NCBI RefSeq assembly: GCF_014637085.1
Contig: NZ_BMEU01000023.1
Span: 1-64,000, forward strand
DNA from: Comamonas phosphati
GTDB taxonomy: Bacteria > Pseudomonadota > Gammaproteobacteria > Burkholderiales > Burkholderiaceae_C
Direction of reading: 5' to 3'
Length of the DNA stretch: 64,000 nt
Of this stretch, positions 9,288 through 19,991 are shown in pieces. Every line of letters begins with the position of its first letter. Within the stretch, counting starts at the first letter, position 1. The notes below the pieces were generated by a model. The model ran no database searches, was not told the DNA's origin, and saw only the letters and a program-made list of their open reading frames with translations. A program made the position numbers and the translations under genes.

Positions 9288-10934
9288 CTAACCACCGATG
9301 GCCGATGCCGAACCCACCTGCTTGCGCAGCTCGAACTTCTGGATCTTGCCCGTGCTGGTCTTGGGTAGCTCGCCGAACACCACGGCGCGCGGCACCTTGT
9401 AGCCGGCCAGGTGTTTTTTGCAGTGGGCCACGATCTCTTCGGCGGTAGTCTCGGCGCCGGCCTTGAGCTCGATGAAGGCGCAAGGCGTCTCGCCCCATTT
9501 GGGATCGGGCTTGGCCACCACGGCGGCAGCCAGCACAGCCGGATGGCGGTAGAGCACGTCCTCTACCTCAATGGAGGAGATGTTTTCGCCGCCCGAGATG
9601 ATGATGTCCTTGCTGCGATCCTTGATCTGGATATAGCCATCGGGGTGCTGCACGGCCAGATCACCACTGTGGAACCAGCCGCCACGGAAAGCCTCCTCGG
9701 TCGCCTGCGGATTCTTGAGATAGCCCTTCATGGCGATATTGCCCTGGAACATGATCTCGCCCATGGTTTGGCCATCCGTGGGCACGGGCGCCATGGTCTC
9801 GGGGTTCAGCACCCGGGCCGAGCGTTGCAGGTGGTAGCGCACGCCCTGGCGCGAATTGAGACGCGCACGCTCGCCGATGTCCAGTTCGTTCCAGGCCTCG
9901 TGCTTGGCGCAGACCGTGGCCGGGCCGTAGGTTTCGGTCAGGCCGTAGACATGAGTGATGTCGAAGCCCATGGCCTCCATGCCTTCGATCATCGAAGCCG
10001 GCGGTGCGGCACCAGCCACCATGGCCTTGACGCCGGCAGGAACGCCTTCCTTCATGGCCGCCGGCGCATTGACCAGCAGGCTGTGCACGATTGGCGCGCC
10101 ACAGTAATGCGTGACGCCATGATTGCGGATGGCGTCGAAGACGGCCTGTGCCTCGACGCGGCGCAGACAGACATTGACACCCGCACGTGCGGCCACAGTC
10201 CAGGGAAAGCACCAACCGTTGCAGTGGAACATGGGCAGCGTCCACAGATAGACCGCATGCTTGGGCATGTCCCACTCCAGCACGTTGCTGATGGCATTGA
10301 TGGCCGCTCCGCGGTGGTGGTAGACCACCCCCTTGGGATTGCCCGTGGTACCGCTGGTGTAATTGAGCGCAATCGCACCCCATTCATCGGCCGGCAACTG
10401 CCAGTCGAAATCGGCATCGCCCCGGGCCAGAAAGCTTTCGTAGTCCATCTCGCCGATCTGCTCGGCGGCTTCGCCGTAGAGCGCGTCCTCCACCTGGATC
10501 ACCAGGATGGGCTCGCTGCGCTGGCGCAGCTTGAGCGCCTTGGCCATCACGCCGGTGAATTCCGAATCGACGATCAGAGCTCTGGCCTCGCCGTGGTCCA
10601 GCATGAAAGCCAGCGTTTCCGCATCCAGGCGGGTGTTGAGCGTATTGAGCACGGCGCCCGACATGGGCACGCCAAAATGCGCTTCCACCATGGGCGGCGT
10701 ATTGGGCAGCATCACGGCTACCGTGTCGTCCTTGCCGATACCAGCCTGTTGCAGACTGCTGGCCAGTTGGCGACAGCGGACATAAGTCTGCGCCCAGGTA
10801 CGGCGCAACTCTCCATGGATGACGGCCAGCCGCTCCGGATACACCTCGGCCGTGCGAGCAATAAAGCCCAGTGGACTGATCGCGGCATAGTTGGCGGGGT
10901 TCTTGTCCAAATGCTGGTGGTACTGGCTGCTCAT
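9288..10934 (-). CDS. Acyl-CoA synthetase (AMP-forming), medium/long-chain type
   Basis: Activates a carboxylic acid to its CoA thioester via an acyl-adenylate. The 548-residue ANL-superfamily enzyme has the P-loop YTSGTTGNPKGVVYHHRG near residue 185, the A5 motif GLTETYGP, the A7/A8 hinge SGDLAVQHPDGYIQIKDRSKDII and the C-terminal catalytic lysine in TGKIQKFELR. The start is set by a good AGGAG upstream of the ATG at 10934 (MSSQYHQHLDKN). Overall it resembles AlkK/DmdB-type synthetases; the exact substrate cannot be read from sequence. Single gene, divergent from dnaG. Confidence 0.92.
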   Translation of the reverse strand: MSSQYHQHLDKNPANYAAISPLGFIARTAEVYPERLAVIHGELRRTWAQTYVRCRQLASSLQQAGIGKDDTVAVMLPNTPPMVEAHFGVPMSGAVLNTLNTRLDAETLAFMLDHGEARALIVDSEFTGVMAKALKLRQRSEPILVIQVEDALYGEAAEQIGEMDYESFLARGDADFDWQLPADEWGAIALNYTSGTTGNPKGVVYHHRGAAINAISNVLEWDMPKHAVYLWTLPMFHCNGWCFPWTVAARAGVNVCLRRVEAQAVFDAIRNHGVTHYCGAPIVHSLLVNAPAAMKEGVPAGVKAMVAGAAPPASMIEGMEAMGFDITHVYGLTETYGPATVCAKHEAWNELDIGERARLNSRQGVRYHLQRSARVLNPETMAPVPTDGQTMGEIMFQGNIAMKGYLKNPQATEEAFRGGWFHSGDLAVQHPDGYIQIKDRSKDIIISGGENISSIEVEDVLYRHPAVLAAAVVAKPDPKWGETPCAFIELKAGAETTAEEIVAHCKKHLAGYKVPRAVVFGELPKTSTGKIQKFELRKQVGSASAIGG

Positions 10935-11114
10935 ATATCTGTCTCCTGAAGGGATTTTGATTGTTGCCTTGGCAGGTGTTGTAGCGCACTGGCTGCACTG
11001 CAAACTTACATCCGAGCGCGCCGGTAGACCGCTGGCTGCACTGCAGACCCGGTCACCAGCCCTCTCCATACCTTGAACGCCATCAGAAATACCAAGCCAA
11101 GGCAAAATACGCGG

Positions 11115-13145
11115 GTGGCCATTCCCCAATCGTTCATCCAAGAGTTGCTGTCCCGCGTCGACGTGGTCGACATCGTGGGCCGCTATGTGCAGCTCAAAAA
11201 GGGCGGCGCCAACTTCATGGGCCTGTGCCCGTTCCACAGCGAGAAGTCGCCCTCCTTCACCGTCAGCCCCAGCAAGCAGTTCTTCCACTGCTTCGGCTGC
11301 GGCAAGAACGGCAACGCCATCGGCTTTCTGATGGAGCACGCCGGCATGGGCTTCATCGAAGCCGTGCAGGAACTGGCCAACCAGTGCGGCCTGCAAGTGC
11401 CGCAGGACGACGTCAGCCCCGCCGAGCGCGAGCGCCAGGCCGTGCAGAAACAGAAGCAGGCCAGCCTGAGCGACCTGCTAGAAAAAGCCGGCGATTCCTA
11501 TTGCAAGCAGCTCAGGACGGCCCCGCACGCCATCGAATACCTCAAAAAGCGCGGCGTCTCGGGCGAAGTCTCCAAACGCTTCGGTCTGGGCTATGCGCCC
11601 GCGGGCTGGCATGGCCTGGCCAGCGTGTTCGCCGAATACGACAACCCCCAGCTGCAGGAATGCGGCCTGGTCATCGCCAGCGAAGAGGACGGCCGCCGCT
11701 ACGACCGCTTCCGCGACCGGCTGATGTTCCCCATCCGCAACGTCAAGGGCGAATGCATAGGCTTTGGCGGGCGCGTCTTCGGCGACGAGAAGCCCAAATA
11801 CCTGAATTCCCCGGAAACCCCGGTCTTCCACAAGGGGCGCGAGCTCTACGGCCTGTTCGAGGCGCGCCAGGCCCTGCGCGACATGGGCTATGCCCTGGTC
11901 ACCGAAGGCTATATGGACGTGGTGGCCCTGGCCCAGCTCGGCTTTGCCAATGCCGTGGCCACGCTGGGCACGGCCTGTACGCCCGACCATGTGCACAAGC
12001 TGCTGCGCTTCACCGATGCCGTGGTCTTCAGCTTCGACGGCGACGGCGCCGGCCGCCGCGCCGCGCGCAAGGCGCTCGATGCAGCCCTGCCGCTGGCCAC
12101 CGACACGCGCTCCATCAAGTTTCTGTTCTTGCCGACCGAACATGACCCGGACAGCTTCATCCGCGAATTCGGCCCCGAGGCCTTCTCGCGCTATGTGGGC
12201 GACGCCACGCCGCTGAGCCGCTTCCTGATCGAATCGGCCAGCGAAGGCTGCGACCTGGGCCAGGCCGAAGGCCGCGCCCACATGGCCAGCAACGCCCGCC
12301 CGCTGTGGACGGCGCTGCCCGATGGCGCACTCAAGCGCCAGCTGCTGGGCGAAATCGCCGCCCTGGTGCAGCTCGACGCCCGCGACCTGGCCGATATCTG
12401 GGCCCAGGAAGCGGCACGCACGGCCCCGCTACGCTCCGGCCAGGCTCCGGCCCGGCATGCGCCGGCAGCCAGTCCGGGCGCCCCCTGGGACGCCCAGCCC
12501 TCTCCCGAATGGGAACAGGGCTGGAGCCCGACCGGTGCCGATGCCTATGCCAACGACCCAGGCTACGGCCACGCCCCGCAAGGCGGCCAGGGCAACAGCT
12601 GGCGCGGCAAACGGCTCGATGGCGGCCGCAAGCCCTGGAACAGGAACAAGGCCGGCGCCGAATGGGCGCCCCCGCCACGCGGGCCGCGCGCTGCCCCGGC
12701 AACCCGCATAGATCAGGCCGCCCGCCTGCTGATGGCGCACATGGAATTCATGGAAGAGCTCACGCACGAGGACTTCGACGCCCTGGCGCGCTGCAGCGAA
12801 AGCCATGGCCATCTGTTCCGCTGGCTGGAAGCGCAGTTCACCGAGTCAGGCCCGCGCCCCTGGGCCGTGCTGCGCGAGCAGATACGTGAGCAGTTGCGCG
12901 GCCAACCCTCCGAACTACTGGCCGACAAGCTCATGAGCGGCCCCCATGCGCACCCAGAGGGCGAGATCGACGAACTGCGCCGGGAACTGCGCGGCGTGCT
13001 CAACCTGATCCTGGTGGACCACCTGAAGCGCCAGGAGGAACAAGCTCTCAGAGATGTAGCAACCGACCCCACTGCAGCAAGGCGCTATCTGGAATTTCAG
13101 GCCAGAAGAAAAAATTTATCTGCAATTATTGGCTCAGCCTCTTGA
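11115..13145 (+). CDS. dnaG: DNA primase
   Basis: Makes RNA primers at the replication fork. The 676-residue product begins (V/M)AIPQSFIQELLSRVDVVDI; GTG at 11115 is chosen because this is the family's conserved N-terminus, and the in-frame TTG at 11073 would add unconserved residues. Features in order: CHC2 zinc finger (CPFH ... CFGC, residues ~35-65), catalytic core, Toprim motifs VTEGYMDVVAL and DGDGAGRRAA (~residues 265-315), then a Gly/Pro/Arg-rich low-complexity linker (~440-530) and the C-terminal DnaB-binding helical domain. It stands directly upstream of rpoD, the classic dnaG-rpoD order without rpsU. Confidence 0.97.
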   Translation: MAIPQSFIQELLSRVDVVDIVGRYVQLKKGGANFMGLCPFHSEKSPSFTVSPSKQFFHCFGCGKNGNAIGFLMEHAGMGFIEAVQELANQCGLQVPQDDVSPAERERQAVQKQKQASLSDLLEKAGDSYCKQLRTAPHAIEYLKKRGVSGEVSKRFGLGYAPAGWHGLASVFAEYDNPQLQECGLVIASEEDGRRYDRFRDRLMFPIRNVKGECIGFGGRVFGDEKPKYLNSPETPVFHKGRELYGLFEARQALRDMGYALVTEGYMDVVALAQLGFANAVATLGTACTPDHVHKLLRFTDAVVFSFDGDGAGRRAARKALDAALPLATDTRSIKFLFLPTEHDPDSFIREFGPEAFSRYVGDATPLSRFLIESASEGCDLGQAEGRAHMASNARPLWTALPDGALKRQLLGEIAALVQLDARDLADIWAQEAARTAPLRSGQAPARHAPAASPGAPWDAQPSPEWEQGWSPTGADAYANDPGYGHAPQGGQGNSWRGKRLDGGRKPWNRNKAGAEWAPPPRGPRAAPATRIDQAARLLMAHMEFMEELTHEDFDALARCSESHGHLFRWLEAQFTESGPRPWAVLREQIREQLRGQPSELLADKLMSGPHAHPEGEIDELRRELRGVLNLILVDHLKRQEEQALRDVATDPTAARRYLEFQARRKNLSAIIGSAS

Positions 13146-13161
13146 TATTTTCCCCAAAAGG

Positions 13162-13167
13162 TATAAT
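13162..13167 (+). promoter_or_regulatory. Candidate -10 box of an rpoD promoter
   Basis: A perfect TATAAT lies 17 bases after the dnaG stop, in an AT-rich patch of an otherwise GC-rich region. No -35 hexamer has good spacing (TTGATA at 13142 is only 14 bases away), so the assignment is tentative. It would give a leader of about 250 bases to rpoD. Confidence 0.4.
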
Positions 13168-13231
13168 TGATAGGTTATTGGCAAGAGCGACAGCAGCACC
13201 TCCGGCCCGGGCCCCGTGAAGCAATCACGTG

Positions 13232-13353
13232 ATGGCAGCAACTGCATGGCCCAATATTCCGCAAGGACTGCACACCAAATGATCGCCCGACATCTTGCCT
13301 TGGAGATATTGACTCCCGAGTGGGCCAAGCCGCCTGCTCACGCGCCGGCCTAG
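13232..13353 (+). other. Two overlapping short ORFs in the rpoD leader
   Basis: ORF A, 13232-13282, encodes MAATAWPNIPQGLHTK. ORF B, 13279-13353, encodes a 24-residue peptide starting MIARHLALEILTPEW. The stop of A and start of B overlap as ATGA, and the stop of B falls inside the second arm of a hairpin (13329-13358). No clear Shine-Dalgarno is visible for either, so translation is unproven. Confidence 0.25.
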
Positions 13354-13364
13354 GCGGCGTTTGT
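13329..13364 (+). promoter_or_regulatory. Hairpin in the rpoD leader, possible attenuator
   Basis: GCCGCCT (13329-13335) pairs with AGGCGGC (13352-13358) across a 16-base loop, followed by the T-rich GTTTGTTTG. It resembles a weak terminator 60 bases before the rpoD start. The loop is long and the T run interrupted, so function is uncertain. Confidence 0.35.
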
Positions 13365-13425
13365 TTGCACATGCGTTTGCGTTTCCCTTTGTGTTTGTGT
13401 GTGTTCGCTACCGTGAAAGGTGTTC

Positions 13426-15813
<2,388 letters not shown>

Positions 15814-15834
15814 GACACACCGTCGTCCCAGCCA

Positions 15835-15865
15835 AGCCCCGTGCCGTCAGGCACGGGGCTTTTTC
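15835..15865 (+). terminator. Terminator after rpoD
   Basis: A 10-bp perfect stem AGCCCCGTGC/GCACGGGGCT with a 6-base loop and TTTTT tail, 21 bases after the rpoD stop. Bases 15866-16071 show no gene or other recognisable element. Confidence 0.92.
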
Positions 15866-16071
15866 TTTACCCGCAGCTTTTGCGCCAGCCTTTGCGCAGG
15901 CCGCGCTCATTCGATACAGATATCCGCTCGAGTTCAAGGGCTGATTTCAATGCCGGATTCGGCAGGCTCCAGGCCTTGCCGGCGATGCGTGGCAAGTCAA
16001 CAACACTTCTCGCAGCTTTATGGGTTTTGCGACTTCAAGACGTTGCAATTATTGATTTTGAGCTACTAAAC

Positions 16072-16100
16072 TTGTAGCAAAATAAATTACACGCTATAGT
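16072..16100 (+). promoter_or_regulatory. Sigma-70 promoter of the HxlR-like gene
   Basis: TTGTAG (16072-16077) and TATAGT (16095-16100) are separated by 17 bases. The -35 box overlaps the imperfect palindrome GCTAC-TAAACTT-GTAGC, a possible operator, perhaps for the product of the next gene itself. Confidence 0.55.
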
Positions 16101-16175
16101 CGATCAGGACTTGGCGCCAGGCACACCTTCAGTGCGCCCACGCTCAATAACACCACTGCGCAAGGAGAAGCGTCC

Positions 16176-16481
16176 ATGAGCTCCAAGGAAAACGCCGCCA
16201 TCAACCAGTTGTTCGAGAAGCTCGAATGCCGCTATGCGTTGCGCGTGCTGTGGGCCCTGCGGGACGGACATCCCCAGACGTTCCGTCTGTTGCAAGACAG
16301 CGTGGGCGGGATCACCCCCAACACCCTCAATACCCGCATCAAGGAACTGCGCGAATGCGGCCTGCTGGAGCACGGCACTGACGGCTACACCGTCACCTTG
16401 ACCGGCCACGACCTGCTCAAACGCCTGTCGGACGTGCAGGCCTTCGCCAACCGCTGGGTTGCCGCCCGCGCCAAGAAATAA
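16176..16481 (+). CDS. HxlR-family winged-helix transcriptional regulator
   Basis: Small DNA-binding regulator of 101 residues. The winged helix spans most of the protein: LECRYALRVLWALRDG, QTFRLLQDSVGGITPNTLNTRIKELRECGLLEH (recognition helix) and the wing DGYTVTLTGHDLLKRL match the HxlR pattern. It lacks the usual N-terminal cysteine of redox-sensing HxlR members. Good ribosome site CAAGGAG before the ATG. Followed 92 bases later by an FKBP gene on the same strand. The regulated genes are unknown. Confidence 0.8.
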   Translation: MSSKENAAINQLFEKLECRYALRVLWALRDGHPQTFRLLQDSVGGITPNTLNTRIKELRECGLLEHGTDGYTVTLTGHDLLKRLSDVQAFANRWVAARAKK

Positions 16482-16573
16482 GCAGACGTTCCGTCATTGC
16501 ACCGCCGGGCCAGCCTGGCGGATTCTCTTTCATCGCCTTTTTTACAGCGCCTGCGCTAAAAGGACACACCATC

Positions 16574-16927
16574 ATGGCTTTCAACACCACCGCTTCTGGC
16601 CTGCAATACGAAGACACCGTTGTGGGCGAAGGCGCCGAAGCCCGTGCCGGCCAGACCGTGACCGTGCACTACACCGGCTGGCTCTACAACAACGGCGTCC
16701 AAGGCGCCAAGTTCGACTCCAGCAAGGACCGCAACGACCCCTTTGTCTTCCACCTGGGCGCCGGCATGGTGATCAAGGGCTGGGACGAAGGCGTGCAGGG
16801 CATGAAGGTCGGCGGCCAGCGCACCCTGCTGATCCCCGCCGAGCTTGGCTATGGTGTGCGCGGTGCGGGCGGCGTGATTCCCCCCAACGCCACGCTCAAG
16901 TTCGACGTGGAGCTGCTGGCGGCCTAA
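16574..16927 (+). CDS. FKBP-type peptidyl-prolyl cis-trans isomerase
   Basis: Cytoplasmic proline isomerase of 117 residues consisting of one FKBP domain: GLQYEDTVVGEG, VTVHYTGWL, KFDSSKDRNDPFVFHLG, VIKGWDEGVQGMKVGGQRTL and IPAELGYGVRGAGGVIPPNATLKFDVELL. No signal peptide or C-terminal metal-binding tail, so it is the minimal FkpB-like/FKBP12-like kind. Terminator follows directly. Confidence 0.95.
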   Translation: MAFNTTASGLQYEDTVVGEGAEARAGQTVTVHYTGWLYNNGVQGAKFDSSKDRNDPFVFHLGAGMVIKGWDEGVQGMKVGGQRTLLIPAELGYGVRGAGGVIPPNATLKFDVELLAA

Positions 16928-16953
16928 GTCCGGCTTTCAGTCACCCCACCCCC

Positions 16954-16977
16954 AAGCGGCCTTCGGGCCGCTTTTTG
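16954..16977 (+). terminator. Terminator after the FKBP gene
   Basis: AAGCGGCC/GGCCGCTT stem closed by a TTCG tetraloop and followed by TTTTT, 26 bases after the stop codon. Confidence 0.9.
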
Positions 16978-17076
16978 CTCGTCCGCCGGATGGAGAAAAC
17001 ACTGCCCTGGCCGACAGGCATCGCGGATGCGCGGCGGCAGGGCCTGCGGATAGGCCTTCTGACAGCGTGAACGGCC

Positions 17077-17325
17077 TTATCGGGCGCCAGGAACTTGGGC
17101 CTGGGTTTTATCCGTGCATGCGGATTCACGCAGCTCCAGCCAGCCTTTGTCGGCCAGCTTCTGGATATCGTCTTCGGTCACGCCCATGGCCGCGGTCGCC
17201 GCCAGTACCTGGCTCAGGCTGCGCTGACCGTCGAACAGCAGGAATGCAGAGCGCAGCCGCTGCGGCAAGTCGGGATGGCGTTCCTTGAAAGCCTGCTGGC
17301 CTGCGAGTGTTTTGACGAAATACAT
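17077..17325 (-). CDS. Conserved small protein of unknown function
   Basis: Not assigned to a named family. The 82-residue product, MYFVKTLAGQQAFKERHP..., is charged and predicted mainly helical, with LPQRLRSAFLLFDGQRSLSQVL and a C-terminal segment VTEDDIQKLADKGWLEL that resembles a winged-helix end. No signal peptide or membrane segment. The pattern resembles short cytoplasmic proteins I associate with Comamonadaceae genomes; codon use is normal for the region. Stands alone between the FKBP gene (convergent) and the symporter. Confidence 0.6.
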   Translation of the reverse strand: MYFVKTLAGQQAFKERHPDLPQRLRSAFLLFDGQRSLSQVLAATAAMGVTEDDIQKLADKGWLELRESACTDKTQAQVPGAR

Positions 17326-17533
17326 GAACCTTACGCCCTCTTCCTGTGTTCTTTTCCCTCAGGGTGTCACAGCGGCGAGCAATTGCAAGGCGGGTTTTCC
17401 TTCAAGCCGGCCCAGGGACATGGAGATGCTTATGAAAGCGGAGCACCCTGCGTCTGCCTTGCAAGGCCTTCATGATTAGATCTATGGATAAATCATGACT
17501 CGCAATCGCCAAGCGCTCCAAATATAAGAGCCG

Positions 17534-19636
17534 CTAGACCGCACCGCGCTTTTGCCGCCAGTTGTCCCAGCAGCTGACCAGCCAGGTCACAGCAAAGCCT
17601 GTCGGCACGCCGAACACACCGGCCGAAATGGGTTGAATGCCCCACCACAGCTCGTTGCTGCGCAGCATGGACGGCAGCGCGCCCTGCAAGCCGGGCACAT
17701 GGGCCAGCATGTAGTACACCGTCACCGCCAGGCCCAGCAGCATGCCGGCCACGGCACTGCGCCGCGTGGCGCCGCGCCAGAAGATGCCCAGCACCATGGC
17801 CGGCACGAAGGCCGAGGCCGCCAGCGAGAACGAGGCCGAGACCATGGGCAGGATGTCTGACGAGCGCCGAGCGGCCACGAAGGCCGCGGACAGGGCCACC
17901 ACCAGCAGGGTGAACTTGGACAGGATGACACGCTGCTCCGGCGAGATCCGCCGTGCGCTCAGGGGCAGCTGCTGCTTTTGCCAGCGCTCCTGGAAGTACA
18001 GATCGCGCACCAGGGCATTGCTGATGGTCAGCAACAGGCCGTCGGCCGTGGACAGCGCCGCAGCCAGGCCGCCCGCGGCCACCAGGCCCGAGACGACGTA
18101 GGGCATGCCGCCCAGTTCCGGCGTGGCCAGCATGATGAGGTCGGCGCCCATGTGGATCTCGGCGAACTGCAGAATGCCGTCGCCGTTGATGTCCTCCACC
18201 GACAGCAGCATGCCGTCCACGTGCGACCACTGCGCGATCCAGTTCGGCAGGGCGTCGAAGCGCGTTCCCACCAGGTTGTGCATGACTTCGTACTTGACCA
18301 GCGCCGCCAGCGCGGGAGCGCTCAGGTACAGCAGGCCGATGAAGAACAGGCTCCAGGCCACCGAGCGCCGCGCGCCCGACACGGACGGCGCCGTGTAATA
18401 GCGCGTGAGCAGGTGCGGCAGCCCGGCCGTGCCCACCATGAGGCAAAACATGAGGGCCAGGAAATTGCGGCGGCTGTTCTCGTAGTCGGCCCGCTCCTGC
18501 GGCGTGCCCTGCGGATCGCCCGCGAAAGGCTGGCTGTGCCGGGCAATGCCGCCCATGGGCTTGGCCCGCTCGTAGGTTTCGTGCAGCTCGCGCGTCCAGC
18601 GCTCGCGCGCCGCGGCCTCGTCGCGCGGCATGGCGGCCAGTTCGCGGCTGGCCGCCATGATGGCGCCGATGTTGCCGCTGCTGTTGCGCAGCTCCCGGAT
18701 GTGCTCGCTGAGCGCCTGGCGCTCGGCCGCCAGCACGTCGGGGACGTCGCGCAGCTTGGTCTCCAGCACCTGGGCGCGCAACTGGTAGGCCTGCACGGCG
18801 GATTTCTCGGCCTTCGACGCCAGCAACTCCTGCTCCAGCTGCGCGATCTTGCTCAACTGCTGGGTGTAGCTGACAGGCCCCCAGAACGAGCCCATCTGCT
18901 TGTAGGCCAGCCACGACACGGGAATCATGAAAGCCAGCAGCATCACCACGTACTGAGCCACCTGGGTCCAGGTGATGGCCCGCATGCCGCCCAGAAAGGA
19001 GCACAGCAGCACGCCGCCCAGGCCCAGCATGATGCCGATCTCGAACTGCACGCCGGTCAGCCGCGAGGCGATCAAGCCCACGCCGTAGATCTGCGCCACC
19101 ACATAGGTGAACGAGCACATCACCGCGGCCAGCGCGGCGATGATGCGCGGCCAGCGCCCGCCGAAGCGCACCTGGAAGAAGTCCGGCACGGTATAGAGCT
19201 TCATGGCCCGCAGATAAGGGGCGATCAACATGCCCACCAGGCAGAACCCCCCCGTCCAGCCCAGCACATAGGCCAGGCCGCCGACCTGCCCCGGCGCGCC
19301 GGCAAAACCCTGCAGGTATAGAGCGCCCGAGAGGCTGATGAAGGAGGCCGCGCTCATCCAGTCCGCCGCCGCGGCCATGCCGTTGTACAGCGGCGGAATG
19401 CGCCGCTCCGCCACGTAGTACTCCTCGGGGTCGCTGGTGCGCGAGTAGACGCCGATGCCGGCATACACCATGACGGTGCAGAACAGGAAGATCGGCCCTA
19501 TCCAGTGGCGCGACAGCCCGCGCCCCTCGGCCCACAGCATGGCCAGCACAAAGCCGAGCACGCCCAGCACATACAGACACAGGACCCGGTGCAGCCGCCG
19601 GTGATAGGCCTTGGACAGCGGGGGCTGCTCAGGCAT
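17534..19636 (-). CDS. Sodium/solute symporter, VC_2705-like subfamily
   Basis: Inner-membrane transporter of the SSS family, possibly for acetate or another short organic acid. 700 residues with ~13 membrane segments; conserved SSS elements include ADWMSAASFISLSGALYLQGFAG and AALSTADGLLLTISNALVRDLYF. Unusually, between the conserved membrane segments lies a ~150-residue hydrophilic, coiled-coil-like insert (about residues 250-400: SKIAQLEQELLASKAEKSAV ... LSEHIRELRNSSGNIGAIM), making it longer than the ~550 usual. The start ATG at 19636 overlaps the end of the DUF4212 gene by 8 bases, so translation is probably coupled. Confidence 0.88.
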   Translation of the reverse strand: MPEQPPLSKAYHRRLHRVLCLYVLGVLGFVLAMLWAEGRGLSRHWIGPIFLFCTVMVYAGIGVYSRTSDPEEYYVAERRIPPLYNGMAAAADWMSAASFISLSGALYLQGFAGAPGQVGGLAYVLGWTGGFCLVGMLIAPYLRAMKLYTVPDFFQVRFGGRWPRIIAALAAVMCSFTYVVAQIYGVGLIASRLTGVQFEIGIMLGLGGVLLCSFLGGMRAITWTQVAQYVVMLLAFMIPVSWLAYKQMGSFWGPVSYTQQLSKIAQLEQELLASKAEKSAVQAYQLRAQVLETKLRDVPDVLAAERQALSEHIRELRNSSGNIGAIMAASRELAAMPRDEAAARERWTRELHETYERAKPMGGIARHSQPFAGDPQGTPQERADYENSRRNFLALMFCLMVGTAGLPHLLTRYYTAPSVSGARRSVAWSLFFIGLLYLSAPALAALVKYEVMHNLVGTRFDALPNWIAQWSHVDGMLLSVEDINGDGILQFAEIHMGADLIMLATPELGGMPYVVSGLVAAGGLAAALSTADGLLLTISNALVRDLYFQERWQKQQLPLSARRISPEQRVILSKFTLLVVALSAAFVAARRSSDILPMVSASFSLAASAFVPAMVLGIFWRGATRRSAVAGMLLGLAVTVYYMLAHVPGLQGALPSMLRSNELWWGIQPISAGVFGVPTGFAVTWLVSCWDNWRQKRGAV

Positions 19637-19973
19637 GGGGCAAGGAGGTCTGGGAAGAACGGGTCTGCGGCTGGCGCTCGAAGTAATCCATGGCCACACA
19701 ATAGGCCACGATGATGGCCAGGAACATCAGGACCGCCCCTTGGGCCGCCATCCAGTAGGCGATGGGCCAGCCCGGCACCAGAGCCTGCAGATCGCGGGCG
19801 AAATAGCAGGTGCCAAATGAAACCACCACCCAGATCGTCAGCAGTAAGGCCTTGAGCTTGAGGTGGTGGGAGCCGTGCAGGTCCGGAGGAAAGACAACGT
19901 CCGCCGAAGCGCCGAAGCCATCGACCGTATCGGAGGCTTCGGCTTCAGGGCCATGCAAAGGCGCACGCGGCAT
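19629..19973 (-). CDS. DUF4212 membrane protein, symporter small partner
   Basis: Small inner-membrane protein of 114 residues with two membrane segments (LKALLLTIWVVVSFGTCYF and MAAQGAVLMFLAIIVAYCVAMDYF), the DUF4212 pattern. In many bacteria this gene precedes the VC_2705-type symporter and is thought to act as its subunit. Here the two genes overlap by 8 bases (ATGCCTGA). It starts 18 bases after the ppsA stop on the same strand, so all three may be co-transcribed. The first ~30 residues are not well conserved, and the start may be further in. Confidence 0.85.
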   Translation of the reverse strand: MPRAPLHGPEAEASDTVDGFGASADVVFPPDLHGSHHLKLKALLLTIWVVVSFGTCYFARDLQALVPGWPIAYWMAAQGAVLMFLAIIVAYCVAMDYFERQPQTRSSQTSLPHA

Positions 19974-19991
19974 CTGCAGGCCAGTGCGGGC

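Noticed and set aside
13142-13167. TTGATA with TATAAT as a complete rpoD promoter
   Set aside because: The 14-base spacing is too short for a normal sigma-70 promoter, so only the -10 box was kept as tentative.
17429-17479. Short plus-strand ORF (MLMKAEHPASALQGLHD)
   Set aside because: Sixteen-odd residues, no ribosome site and no sign of conservation.
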